From Calonectria ilicicola (lineage: Eukaryota > Ascomycota > Sordariomycetes > Hypocreales > Nectriaceae): a stretch of 64,000 nucleotides of DNA. The position numbers and the translations under genes were made by a program. This document shows, piece after piece, positions 34,684-45,200 of this stretch. Where the stretch lies: the NCBI GenBank assembly GCA_020809705.1, contig CP085830.1, positions 3,658,001-3,722,000 on the forward strand. Direction: 5' to 3'. Each line of letters begins with the position of its first letter. The first letter of the stretch is position 1. Below the pieces are notes generated by a model. The model saw only the letters and a list, made by a program, of their open reading frames with translations. It had not been told where the DNA came from and did no database searches.

Positions 34684-35685
34684 GAAAGGAGAAATCGCGG
34701 GCGAACATTTAGGTTGGGAGGTTTTGTTTAATTCTGCGTCATTCGCTTCTTATTCTTCACATTTTATTATTCTTATCTTTTTTTAGGCGACTCGCCATCG
34801 TCGTCGCCCCCCCATTTTTTTACTAGTAGACCTTTGGGTCCATCTCCACGCGGTCGTCCCCCGTGTGTATATTATTGTTTTTTTATTGTTGTTGTTGCTG
34901 CGGTTGCCGCTCGGAAGTTCAGATAGATTGGATTGGGACAAGGCAGGCTTATGTTGCGAAATTTTGGAGCTATATGGATATATACCCCCCCGCCGACCAG
35001 ATCAAACGCTAATCTTTATTGCCCAGCCTTGAGAGGGTTTGCAAGATTTTAGGTAGTTAGGATAGTTGAAGAATAGAAAAACCAGCCGGTCCAAGACCTG
35101 GCATATTTTGTAATATTGCTCTCTCTCTCATTCATCCCTGTCAACTTGCACTTTGCGATTTAGAGTAGTTTTTAAGCAACTAGCCAGGCAGGTAAGCAGC
35201 GGCTGTGAGGAAAATCAATCAGCGTTGCAACGTGGGGCTGGGACCCGATGGCGGGCGCTAGCCTATCGCAGTCACGCGCCACACCATCGAATCCACGCCA
35301 TGACGAAAGCCAGCCAGGTCCATAGTCAAGGCCAACATTCAACCTGCATACCACAACGACGCCCCTTCTCGGTCCTCGAGCCATCCTCGCCCGATCTCGA
35401 CTTGTATTCTGACACTTAAAGACCACGCGACTCGCACCATCATATTGGTTTCAGCCATTGACCTTTGTACCGCTGCCACGACACTCCCAAACGCGCATCG
35501 CATCAACTCCTTCTCGCCCCCGCCTATCATGCACAACGGCCGTAAGGAAGCTTCAGTCCCAACTGCGCCATGCGTTCTAACCTCGCTCAACAGGCTCCCA
35601 CCCTCTGCTCGAGCAGGTTCCCTTGACCGTCTCGCCCTTCGTCTCCCTACCGACCGCCACGACGCTCTCCTACAACTACAAGACC
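34684..35685. other. Intergenic
   Basis: 3' UTR and promoter sequence with T-rich tracts at about 34735-34900. Frames at 35153-35755 on both strands lack support. Confidence 0.5.
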
Positions 35686-36111
35686 ATGCCGTCAGCTCTC
35701 CCCCCATCGGCATTAGGCATCGCCGCAGCGTCAGATGACCCCGCTGGCCAGCCAAAGCCTAAATACGTCGTCTCCGGCTCTGGCCATACAGCGCACCCTG
35801 ACGACATCATCGCATCATGCCGCGCGCTGCAGGCCCACGTCTCCAAGATGCAGGAAGACGCCGAGAAGGAGCTGCGAGAGCTGGAGGAGAGAATCAGGGC
35901 GCGGGACCTCGCTGAGAAGAGGAGGGTGGCGCCCGGTTGGCTGGATAGCGATGCGCGGATGCTCGAGCCCGAGCGAAACACACCGGCTCAGTCGCAGGGG
36001 ATTGGCCATTTGCCGGAGGCTCAATCGCCTCAACAGCAGCTAAACAGTCCGCCCGCCGATGATCAAGGCGCAGCGTTGGACCGAGCGTTTGGGGGCATGG
36101 CTCTGAAATAG
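35686..36111 (+). CDS. Small conserved-looking coiled-coil protein
   Basis: An intronless 141-residue protein from the first in-frame ATG (ACCATGCC). Residues 30-95 form the only ordered part: YVVSGSGHTAHPDDIIASCR followed by a charged helix or coiled coil (QEDAEKELRELEERIRARDL) and a VAPGWLD segment. The rest is Pro/Gln-rich and probably disordered. There is no signal or TM segment. Codon use is strongly C/G-biased as in its neighbours, supporting a real gene. I do not recognise a function. Confidence 0.7.
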   Translation: MPSALPPSALGIAAASDDPAGQPKPKYVVSGSGHTAHPDDIIASCRALQAHVSKMQEDAEKELRELEERIRARDLAEKRRVAPGWLDSDARMLEPERNTPAQSQGIGHLPEAQSPQQQLNSPPADDQGAALDRAFGGMALK

Positions 36112-36361
36112 CACACAGGCTTCGGAGCATGCTTCCCCATACATGCATATATACGTTTATATATACTCCTACAAGTAGACTGTAGACACATGGTCCATGA
36201 CCATCTCACGAGCGGCGCAGGGGACTTTGGTTTTGGTTGGCAACAGTGATTAATTTAAAGACGATTACGAATACATTATGCGAGTGTCGAATGGTATGCT
36301 ATGTACGCTGCGACCCTTTTTTCCCCTAGCAAATAAGTACCTGATGTGATGTGATGGCTCT

Positions 36362-37191
36362 TTACATGAGGCCGGCAACGGCGACGAGGGCGACACCGGC
36401 GGCGAGCACGTTGGAAATGGCAAACTCGGGGGCGCCACCAGTAACAACGGAGGAAGTGGGAGTGCTGGCGGTCTATTCGCATTTGTTAGAATGAAAAAGA
36501 ACTACTGTGATATGAGAATTGGATTGTTACATACCGAGTTGGAACCGGTAGGAGTGCCGGCAGCAGCAGTGGTAACCACGGCAGTCTGGGAGGCAACAGC
36601 AGTAGTCTCTACAGCCTTGGTCTCCTCGGCCTTGGTCTCTTGAGCGACGGTGGTTTCAGCAGCCTTGGTCTCCTCAACCTTGGTCTCCGCGGCAGAGGTG
36701 GTCTTCTCAGCAGCGGCAGTGGTCTGGGCGGCGGCGGTAGTTCCTGCAGCGGCAGCGGTGGTAGAGGCCGAGCCGGAGGAGCCAGAGGGAACAGCGGATA
36801 GGCCACAAGCCTTGGCGGCAGTCTCGACACCAGAGCCGTAGTCGGGCCAGAGATCGTAGGTGTTGGCACAGGCCAGGCAGGCCGAAAGGAGGTCCTTCCA
36901 GTCAGAGTCATCGCAGTAGCCATCAGTGTCGGCATTCAGGATGGTGTAGCCTAGAGTGAGATTTGTTAGTCACCAAGATGTTTTTCATAGGTACATATAT
37001 TAGAGTTATGTATACTTACCGCAGTTGGCATGGCACTGGTACTCCTCACCAGTAACGGCGCGCTTGGCCAGGGGAACAGTGGCCGGGAACTGGAACTCTC
37101 GCTTGGCGAAAGCATTGTTGAGAGCGTCAATGGCAGAGCCGCTAGCCAGAGTGGCGAGGGAGCCAAGAGTGAGGACGGTGCTAGTCAACAT
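36362..37191 (-). CDS. GPI-anchored-type surface protein, Thr/Ala/Glu-rich
   Basis: Three exons on the minus strand (37191-37020, 36950-36535, 36472-36362) give about 232 residues. The signal peptide is MLTSTVLTLGSLATLASGSA. A small Cys domain follows (about 50-105: YQCHANCGYTILNAD, YCDDSDWKDLLSACLACANTYD, AKACGL), spaced like a six-to-seven-cysteine extracellular module. Then comes a low-complexity TTAAAEKTTSAAETKVEE-type repeat rich in Thr, Ala and Glu, and a hydrophobic C-terminus (FAISNVLAAGVALVAVAGLM) after a small-residue site (TGGAP), the pattern of a GPI signal. It should sit on the wall or plasma membrane. It is divergent from the BIM1-like gene. Confidence 0.85.
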
Positions 37192-37325
37192 TGTGATGGA
37201 CGAGTTCTTAACGAGTGAAGAAGAGTCTGATTGGTTTGCTTTGGCTTGGAAGTAGGAGGCTGGGTCTTGAGAACTACTTGAGAGCTTGCTGCAGAAGAGC
37301 TATCCTTCACATGCAGATGCGAGCT

Positions 37326-37333
37326 TACTTATA
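37326..37333 (-). promoter_or_regulatory. TATA box of the GPI-type gene
   Basis: TATAAGTA on the minus strand, 135 bp upstream of the start codon at 37191. Confidence 0.45.
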
Positions 37334-38010
37334 CCCATTGCCTTCAACAGCATCCCGTCTCATGCGACGGAATGGAGTCCCGGCCACACACACGCTTGTA
37401 TCGGCTAACCGATGCTGCAAGGGCAATATAGCGCTCGCTCTAAGCTCCCGGGGTTGCTTCCCAAAACTCAAAAGGGCCGTCCCAATGCAGCATGGCTGGG
37501 CCTCTCTCGTCAACGGCGGGCCAAGGCCAAGCTGCACCTGTTGCCAGGTTTTGAGTAATGGCGCCATGTAGCCAAGCTCACCAGGTGACTCTGTGCATCC
37601 GAGCTACCGATGTCGGCTGCTGCATGCCCAGCCGCTTGTATGTTGGACGACCGTTAAAAAGCTGGAGATGGTGGTGCAGGCGGACCAATCAGCGGGGCGG
37701 ACACCATCTGATTAGATCCTGCCAATATCTTATCTGAGCATCTGATAATCGCTCAACCCACTCGCACCCCGGCCAGGCCATCGCAAAGGTTACAACCTTG
37801 GCTCCACGCAGCTGCGCTAGGGCTACATGGGCCAACACTTTGATTTCTCCACCGATAGCGGTCATCCGGCGCGTGGGTGGTGCGTGGGGTGGTATTCTGC
37901 TGCTGCTGCGTGCCACTTAGCTGCCGGGTTATACGAGGAACCATTGTCGAAGCGGCCTGAATAAGACCCAGCTGCCGAATCAAGCTCTTGGCCAAAGCAT
38001 GCAGCACTAG

Positions 38011-38018
38011 TATATTAA
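38011..38018 (+). promoter_or_regulatory. TATA-like element of the BIM1-like gene
   Basis: TATATTAA, 147 bp upstream of the ATG at 38158. Confidence 0.4.
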
Positions 38019-38157
38019 GCCCGCCCAGGGCCTGGGCGCCACCGTGGTCGAAGAAATTGCAAAACTTGCAAGGGATATATCAGATACCTGGACCGCTTGC
38101 GTTTCGTGTCTTCGTCATTTCCGGTGTTTGTTTATGCCCATACGCAATCTATTCAGA

Positions 38158-39096
38158 ATGCCTTCCTTCAAGTCGGTTCTTAGTGGCTTTGCCGTCATGG
38201 CAGCCTCTGCCTATGCTGCCACAGACTATGGCACCGCTGACCAGATGGGCCCCGCAGCCTTCATGTGGCCCGCGGACCGAGTCTGGGCCGCCTCCATGGA
38301 CAACACCGAGCCTTGCGGTTCTGTTGCGAGTGCCGGAAACCGAAGCGAGTTTCCTATGAGTATGTATTATCCTTTTTACTGTACTGATAGTCACCTTACT
38401 CACAAATGCAGCAAACGCCAAGGTCGCTCTGATCGCCCAGGATGAGTCTTATGACATTCAGCTTAGCATCTCCTACTTGTCGAGTTAGTATATCCGAAAC
38501 CATCTCTCTCGGCATCCCTAGCTAACAAGATAGACCCAAAATCCAACTCGGACTTTACGACCCTCATCAGTGCCGACAAGTTCAAGGAGATGGACCTGGG
38601 CCACACCTGTGTCACTGTCCCTGATGCGGCCAGCTCTGTGCAGGCCGGCAACAATGCCACTCTCCAGATCAAGTACATTGCCGACTTCGACTCTGACAAG
38701 AACCAAACCTTCTACGCTTGTGCCGATATCACCTATGTCGAGCTGTCCGACTTTGACGAGTCGATCCCCTGCTTCAACGCCACCAAGGAGGCAGACAGCA
38801 CTTCGACCTCTGGCTCATCCAAGGCCACATCCTCTTCCAGCTCCGACCATTCCGAGACTACTGAAAAGAAGAAGTCTAGTGGTCTCTCTGGAGGTGCCAT
38901 CGCAGGTATTGTTGTCGGCTCTGTCGCTGGTGTGGCCATTCTTGCCGCCGCTGCTCTTCTCATCTACAGGCGCAAGAGCCAGAAGCTTGCTGCTCTCCGC
39001 CAGCAGCACTCATCCAGAGGTGTCAACTGGGAGAACCAGCCACCCAAGAACTCCCACTCTTCCACTGGGAGCGTAAGGATGAATGATCTGTCTTAG
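38158..39096 (+). CDS. BIM1-like (LPMO-like X325) membrane-anchored surface protein
   Basis: Three exons (38158-38359, 38412-38483, 38534-39096) give about 278 residues. After a signal peptide (MPSFKSVLSGFAVMAASAYA) comes a domain like the copper-acquisition BIM1 family: MGPAAFMWPADR, DNTEPCGSVASAGNRSEFPM, YDIQLSISYLS, GHTCVTVPD, and the closing YACADITYVELSDF. A Ser/Thr linker, one TM helix (GAIAGIVVGSVAGVAILAAA) and a short basic tail follow. Family members resemble lytic polysaccharide monooxygenases but act in copper uptake or wall biology rather than glycan cleavage. The predicted mature N-terminus (ATDYG) lacks the His expected as first copper ligand, so copper binding may differ or be lost; a cleavage error is the other explanation. 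Confidence 0.85.
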
Positions 39097-40702
39097 GGGT
39101 GATTTTGTGTGGAAGAGTCTTTGGGTTAGGGATTGCTGGAGCTGGACGGAATTTGTAACAGGATGGATATGAAGCTACGCTGCTATGAATTTCTTGCACT
39201 GGACTGCCTAGGATTTGATTCATGTCTGTCATTTTGCACGATATCACTTGAGATGACTCTAGCTAGGAAATTTACGAATAATGTTGTTTGGGGAATTACA
39301 GTGTGTGTAGGCTACCTGATTTTTTTTACCCGGATTTCCCTCGTATTGTCGTTCGGATTCAACATGTAGCTAGCTTAGAACTATCACTCTACTATCTAAT
39401 TTAAAGCATCAGATAACCCTCACACCCTCTTTGTCCGTATATCCATGGTAGCCTTGTGGGACCCATTTCTCGAGAGCATGGATATTCGATAACCTCTTGT
39501 TAGTCACTCCCACACCCTGGCCCGCTACGGTGGTCCCACCTCGGGATCCAGCAAATCCGACAGCTCGGTCTCCGGTGGAGGAATCACACAAACGGACCGA
39601 CTTGCCAGGGTCCTATAACCTTTTTTTCCCAGGGTCGGATGGGCAAAAGCCGTGAATCAGACCACAGAACGGTCCATATCCATGTCGGTCTGGGCGAGGC
39701 TGGTCGAGAGGCTCCCGATCGTGTTCGGCTGCGGGTTTGTTCTGGGGCTAGCATGGGAGAATTTTCCTGACTAAATATTTGCTCACTTTTTGCACAGGGA
39801 CCGAAATGGCTTGTTTTCTCGCCAATATTGAAGCATGTGATTGTGTTGTTGATGGGATTGAAGCCGTTTTTTCCGGCCGAAATGGCTCTGCTCGCCCGGC
39901 CCCGGGGCTTGGCCGCTTGGGCAAGCAAAGTTCATATAGGTCCGATCCACCGTTGCCAAAAAGGAAAATTCGCAGATTGGCTGAAAGAAAGAAACGAGAT
40001 TCGCGGTTGCGATTCTCGGCGATTGTCGTGCGACTTTGACGATGCAATCTTGATTATCAAGGATGCTTGGCTCACATAATGGCCGAGCTGGATAATTTGC
40101 ACGAGGAACGGAATAGGATCGGAATGGAGATATGGATGAGCTCGCATCATCAAAAAGAAATGAAGGACAAGAATATGCGCAGCAGGGGAATGTCTATCTA
40201 TCGCATGGTTGTGTGCACGTTTGATGCCACAAGAGAGTGTCGCGTGTCTCTCCGTCACGTGTGGAGACGCCGTCGATCGCGCACCCACGCGGTTGAGTTT
40301 GGCTTTAACATGATCGCCGCTAAGACTGCAAATCGCATGGCCTTTGGAGAAGGTGAATTTTGACAGCGGCAACTTCCTCTCAATCATTGCACATTCTAGA
40401 GCCATTCCCTTGGGAATGACGAGTCTTTCCATCATGATTTGCGCCGGCGTTGACGATCCCTTGTCCGTTTCCGCGGCCTCCCTTGGACTACGTTTTCGGC
40501 CATTTGCAACACACCTGCAATGATGGGCCTCGCAAGCAGGACCACGATCGTGTCGTTTGTGAGACTCTGTCTTGCCTTGATTGGAGATGCCGCCTCGGGA
40601 AGCTGCGTTTGAGCCAAGACCGATCGTCTAATTGCGCGCATCGATTTGACTCTCCGTGAGCATCGTCCTCGCTTGTCACACATGTGCGAAACCATCCATG
40701 CG

Positions 40703-40710
40703 TGACGTCA
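40703..40710. promoter_or_regulatory. CRE palindrome (ATF/CREB-type site)
   Basis: A perfect TGACGTCA palindrome 20 bp before a TATA box and about 190 bp before the start of the small secreted protein. bZIP factors of the ATF/CREB type bind this sequence in fungi; use here is inferred. Confidence 0.5.
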
Positions 40711-40730
40711 AGTAACGTTCTTCGTTTTAA

Positions 40731-40737
40731 TATAAGA
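40731..40737 (+). promoter_or_regulatory. TATA box of the small secreted protein
   Basis: TATAAGA, 159 bp upstream of ATG 40896 and just after the CRE palindrome. Confidence 0.5.
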
Positions 40738-40895
40738 GCTGCCTCTTTCTAGCCCAAGTGAAGAAATTATCTGCATCACCGTTCGCTTCAATTTCCTATC
40801 ATCATATTCTTGTCAATATCATCCGAACCTGACTATCGTTGAGCTGTCATACACGGTACACGCCCGAGACCGCTTCCCTTCAAAACACAGTCATT

Positions 40896-41448
40896 ATGCT
40901 CGTAACCACCTTGATTGCGCTATTCGCCGCGCAGGCGCTATGTGCCGCAGTCTACGACCGCCGAGGATCAAGAGTGACCAGAGAACGAGAGCAAATACCC
41001 GTTGAGCATTTTCCTTGGGACGCATTCGAGCAAAACACAGGAGTCAACTGGAAGGACTACATCCGAACCCCAGGCGATGGCGTACCCCAAAAGTTCACTT
41101 GTACCCGAGTATGATTGCAAAACACCCACTGAATTGTCATGCCGCTAACGCTTGTAGAATGCCGGAACCAACCCACAAGACTGCGCCGCGGCCTTTTCGG
41201 CCTGGGACTCTCAAGATGATGGAGATGGATCCATTCAGATAACTGGAGGGCAGTGCGTGTCCATCGTAAAGGGAAAGTGCGAGGCTACAGTGTGCGCGCC
41301 GGTTGACGACCTGGACATCGAAACGAGGGAGATTACGGGACGATTTTGGAACCCTCTCCAAATCAAGTGCATCATGGGAGGGACTGGAGGCATTTTCCAG
41401 AGCGTCGATTCCGACTTTGTCATGGCGGTGGGCAGAGTGAAGGAATGA
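40896..41448 (+). CDS. Small secreted cysteine-containing protein (effector candidate)
   Basis: Two exons (40896-41108, 41158-41448; intron GTATGA...TAG) give 167 residues. The start MLVTTLIALFAAQALCAAVY is a signal peptide, followed by a basic stretch (DRRGSRVTRERE) that could be a propeptide. The mature part has six spaced cysteines (FTCTR, PQDCAA, GGQCVSI, KGKCEAT, TVCAP, QIKCIMG), enough for three disulfides, with the GGQC/KGKC spacing of a compact beta-rich fold. No TM or GPI signal. I recognise no family. Size, secretion and cysteines fit a secreted antimicrobial, effector or structural protein. A CRE and a TATA box precede it. Confidence 0.8.
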
Positions 41449-41670
41449 GTTTTGTCTGGGTTCGAGGGCCACTCGCTAAACATTGTTTCATTATCGGCGT
41501 TTTGGGGAATTCATGGTCGAGTACAGGCTACAAATAGAAAATACCTAACCACTGCACATGCGGTTGGATACGGTACCTAATCGACGAGAAAAAAGAAATC
41601 ACTACAATAACTATATTCGATTGATTTAATAATTATGTTCTAAATGATGCTTTTTAAAATAGTTTGGACC

Positions 41671-42480
41671 TTAAAAAAGGCCACCGCCGCTGAGCATGCT
41701 GGTGGCAGCCTTCTTGATGGCCATTTGCGCGATCCGAAAGAGACTCGGCCCAACACTGATTCTGGCCACGCCGATCTTGGCCAGCTCAGCAGTCGTAAGC
41801 GCATCGGGCGTTGAAGCTAGCAGCACGGCAACGCGGCCGTTGAGCTCCTTGACCAGCGTCTCCACCCAGGCCGTCCGCAGGCCGCGTCCAGGGCCGCCCC
41901 AGTAGAAGACAGTGGTGGCGCCGGCATCCAAGTACGCCTTTCCACGGGCAATGGCTTCGCTGATCTTGGCCTCTTCGCTGAGCCCGGCTTCAAAGCGGAA
42001 GATGTCGCAGCGGGCATTGAGGACAAAGTCGGGGCAGCCGGCATCGGCAGCAGCCTTAAGAGCCGTCTTGTACCGCTGGACCTGCTCGTCAACGCTGAGA
42101 AGGGCGCCCGTTGCGGGGACGCTGTCCTCAATATTTGCACCGGCGGCACCCAATTGGACGGCCCTGGTCACAGATGCTGCGATTTGGTCGCCTTAGCCGT
42201 CCTGCAAGTCGGCCGTCAGAGGAAGCCCCGCCGCCTTGGCGAGAGGGGCAATCGTGGCGAGCGCCTGGAAATTTTCCTCCATTGTGAGGGCCTCATCCGT
42301 GGTGCCTAGCGTTGCAGCAATGGCATACGATGCTGTGGCAATCGCCTTTACCGGCTTGGAGTCGCCCTCATTTAGGGATGTGACGGTGTTAAAGGACACA
42401 ATGTCCCAAACGTTTGCGAACACTATGGGAGAGGAGGGGACGTGGAGAGCCTTGAGCTCCTTGGCGGCTTCGTTGGTCAT
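41671..42480 (-). pseudogene. PEP mutase/isocitrate lyase-family protein with one nonsense codon
   Basis: A 270-codon minus-strand frame from ATG 42480 to a stop at 41671-41673 is interrupted once, by TAA at codon 96 (42193-42195). Reading across it gives LTADLQDG-stop-GDQIAASVTRAVQLG; family members have Tyr at this place (DLQDGYGD), so TAC or TAT appears changed to TAA. Everything else is intact: SPIVFANVWDIVSF, SYAIAATLG, the metal/catalytic region DLQDG, GANIEDS with the conserved Glu, NARCDIF, GADTVFYWG-like GATTVFYWGGP, and ISVGPSLF. Such enzymes cleave or form C-C or P-C bonds next to a carboxylate; the substrate here is unknown. No GT donor near the stop allows it to be spliced out. 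A TATA box is still present upstream. Confidence 0.8.
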
Positions 42481-42545
42481 TGTGATTATGTGTTGCTTTT
42501 GATGTGGATTGATGCTAGTTCCAAAGTTGGCGGTGCTGCTGTTTG

Positions 42546-42553
42546 TTTTTATA
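42546..42553 (-). promoter_or_regulatory. TATA box upstream of the PEP mutase-family gene
   Basis: TATAAAAA on the minus strand, 66 bp before ATG 42480. The promoter therefore looks intact although the reading frame is broken. Confidence 0.5.
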
Positions 42554-43696
42554 CGCCAAAAGAAATGGCCGCGTGTCGTCATCCCAAGGGCGCATTCGCT
42601 ACCGGGTCAATCCATGACTGAAAAGATCTGATTGATCCAACGATGCCTATACATTGGAATAAATCATCATCATGCTTTAGGGTAGTGATTGAACCCGAAA
42701 GGTTCCATGGCACTCCCTCATAGTCTATAGAAGGCCTTTGACCTACTATCTTGCGACAAGGAAATTCTTGAGATTTCATAAAGGATCCCTTGCAAGGTAT
42801 CTAACAGTTTGGCAGATGCTGAATAATGCAGGTTGATGCATTCGATTTGTTGGCACACGGGTTGGCGCGGAAATAGTTTCCATCGTAGGAGAAGTGGCTG
42901 TTTTAGCCTCTCCTGCCGTCCTGACACTGGGACAGGAACTTAATCTTATTAACAGCTTGCATGCATATCAATAAAAAGTAAAAGTACCCCAGAGCCCGTG
43001 CGCCCAACATTTTGACCGTGGTTCTCTCTGTGCTAGCGATTTCAAACTGTTCTCCGCCCCTCGAATTCCCACCCACAGCCCACGAGCTGGTCTAGAGATT
43101 TAGCCTCGACAACTGAATATATGAGAACGGTATTGAAAAGTAAATAATAAATAAACATCAAATATTTATTCTTGATATTTTGTGGTAGTCTAAAACAGTC
43201 TCCCATCTGTGAGATGATCCTCTGGTGAAACATCATTCCAGAAGCAGCCCAAAGCATACCGGCCCCACGGTCACATTGGTTGATATTAAATGAGCTCCAT
43301 ATTCTATGGAATCAGCCGCCTGTTTTGAATGCTTGTCAGCTCGATTCCAAAGCTACCTGGCTTCCTCGTGGATTAGAACTATCCATCTACGATTTCTTAA
43401 TTCCCATGCCACCTTACGCAAAGCAATTGTCGCCTGTAGATGCGTGTCGCGAGGGGTTCAAACTAGTTAGGATCCAGGCCCCAGCATTTAGAAATATCAA
43501 ATGAAATCTGCCACAAGCCATGCTAGAAACAGTGGCACTGTTTGAATAATTTCTCAGGCCACATCAGTCTCAGAGCACCTAGAAACATCTGAATCATATA
43601 CCACGATCCGCCCTGCTGGATCAAACATTACCGCATTTAGAAACCATATTGATTCATTTGCTTTTAGTGAGAGTGTAGGAATTCTGCGTCGGTCGG

Positions 43697-43704
43697 TATA
43701 AAAT
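43697..43704 (+). promoter_or_regulatory. TATA box of the SGNH esterase
   Basis: TATAAAAT, 89 bp upstream of ATG 43786. Confidence 0.5.
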
Positions 43705-43785
43705 CTCGTTCATCCACCCGCCGACTCGGGGATCTCTTCAATTTGCGTCAAGTCTAATCTTTACCCACAAGCCACCTATACCATC

Positions 43786-44809
43786 ATGTGGTCGCGGAGT
43801 CTTTTTCAAAGCCTAATTTTACTGTCAATATCCAGCGTATGTTTGACTGACCGCACCTATTTGTTTACTTTGTGAGTGCCTTGATCACCCCCTCGGCCCC
43901 GGTACTAACCAGAATAGCGGTGATTCATATACCGCGACTGGCTTTAACCCAACAGGAAAGCAACCATCGGACCTCAATTGTATCGGAAACCCGTCTTTCC
44001 CTGGATGGTCAATGAGTGGGGGGATGGCCTGGCCCACGTCCTTAGCAACCAAATACAACAGCTCCGTAACCTGGGTGTACAATTACGCGTGGGCAGGAGC
44101 AGTAGTCAACTACACCGATGTCTGGTGGACATGGAAAGCGCCCGATTTTAGCGCCCAAGTTCAGTCTTTTGCTGATATCGTTGGCCATCATCCGACATTT
44201 GCACCATGGACCTCGAAAAACTCAATCGCAGCAATTTGGTTTGGAATAAATGACGTGCACCTCAGTTTTGAAAAGCCAGATATAGCCTCTAGGTGGGACA
44301 GGATCATCGATAATTATATCTGTCAAGTTAATCGGCTGTATTCTTTTGGAGTAAGGAATTTTATTTTCTTAACCGTGCCTCGTAAGACAAAATTGACATT
44401 TCATATTCCTTCCAAAGTTGACAGCATTTAGCGATTCACTTCATGCCCGTCATGGTTAAGTCTCCAAGACGTCATCAGCAATTGATGGGTGCCATTGCGG
44501 AGTTTAATGAGCTACTCGAATCCACGGTCTCACTGTACACAAACATACCGGACTTTAATTACCGCATAGTTCATACGTCGGGTCCATTTAATGCAGCACT
44601 CGTAAATCCTACAAAATTTGGTGCTCCTGATAATAGTTGTATGGGCGCAAATTGTGTAAGTCTTGGCCCTCTTTAGATATGGAAGAATAGGTTAACATGA
44701 TGAGCAACAGTTGTGGAACGACGACACCCACCCCAGACCTGCTATTCAGGAGCTTGTCGCAGTTGAGGTTGCCAGGAGTTGGGGCACAAACTTTTCCACG
44801 GGACTATGA
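43786..44809 (+). CDS. Secreted SGNH/GDSL esterase, CE16-like
   Basis: Four exons by phase (43786-43871, 43918-44381, 44432-44655, 44711-44809) give about 290 residues. The start MWSRSLFQSLILLSISSVCL is a signal peptide. Splice 1 builds the block-I motif FTFGDSYTATGF with the nucleophile Ser. Block II and III features include YAWAGAVVNY and IAAIWFGINDVH (the G and N oxyanion residues). The last exon supplies the Asp-His pair in LWNDDTHP. This arrangement fits the fungal CE16 acetylesterase group, which removes acetyl groups from plant hemicellulose oligomers; activity on this protein is inferred. The intron-2 acceptor at 44431 was chosen because it restores FLTVPPIHFMP. All catalytic positions are intact. 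Confidence 0.9.
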
Positions 44810-45200
44810 CACGACACGGGTAAAACCGCCACAATTAATTAAAAAATCAGAAAAAGCAAAAATTCCCCTTGATACCCGAGAGATGCGCAATGGGATTGGC
44901 GAAGTTGGGCTGAACTCGACTCAGGGGAGACGGACCTAAGAGACGTGTCGGCCCTGCTTGGACGATGATTTGCGCCAGGTGGGTCGAGGCCCGAGCCTCG
45001 AAATTTCCTGATTGGGGACATAGTCTTGTGGAGAGACTTTCGTGTTAGTGTCAAGCAGCGACTGGCTCAGTTTCAGCCGCTCGCTTGAGCTAGAGTCATG
45101 AGGGCGTTTAAAAAGTTTTGTGACGAGGGAGACGAGTGAAAAAAAAATTGCATTCTACCATTGTCATTACGTCTTTCTGTTCTCAGAGGAAAAAAACATC
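44810..45200. other. Intergenic
   Basis: 3' end of the esterase and promoter of the acetyltransferase. Nothing notable. Confidence 0.5.

Larger units (their letters stand above)
37192..38157. promoter_or_regulatory. Divergent upstream region of two surface-protein genes
   Basis: A 966-bp spacer between the GPI-type and BIM1-like start codons, with a TATA-like element near each gene. No open frame inside is supported. Confidence 0.5.
39097..40895. other. 1.8-kb intergenic
   Basis: No supported gene. Frames of 87-167 codons on the minus strand (39932-40435, 40432-40695) overlap other frames and lack domains. The right end holds the promoter elements listed separately. Confidence 0.45.
42481..43785. 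other. Intergenic, divergent
   Basis: Spacer between the divergent PEP mutase-family and SGNH esterase genes. Short frames inside are unsupported. TATA elements near both ends are listed. Confidence 0.45.

Noticed and set aside
39932..40435. 167-codon minus-strand frame in the 39-40.9 kb gap
   Set aside because: Composition is unlike neighbouring genes, opposing frames are equally open and no domain is visible.
42721..43504. Small frames between the PEP mutase-family gene and the esterase
   Set aside because: Short, no domains, and they occupy the promoter region of both genes.
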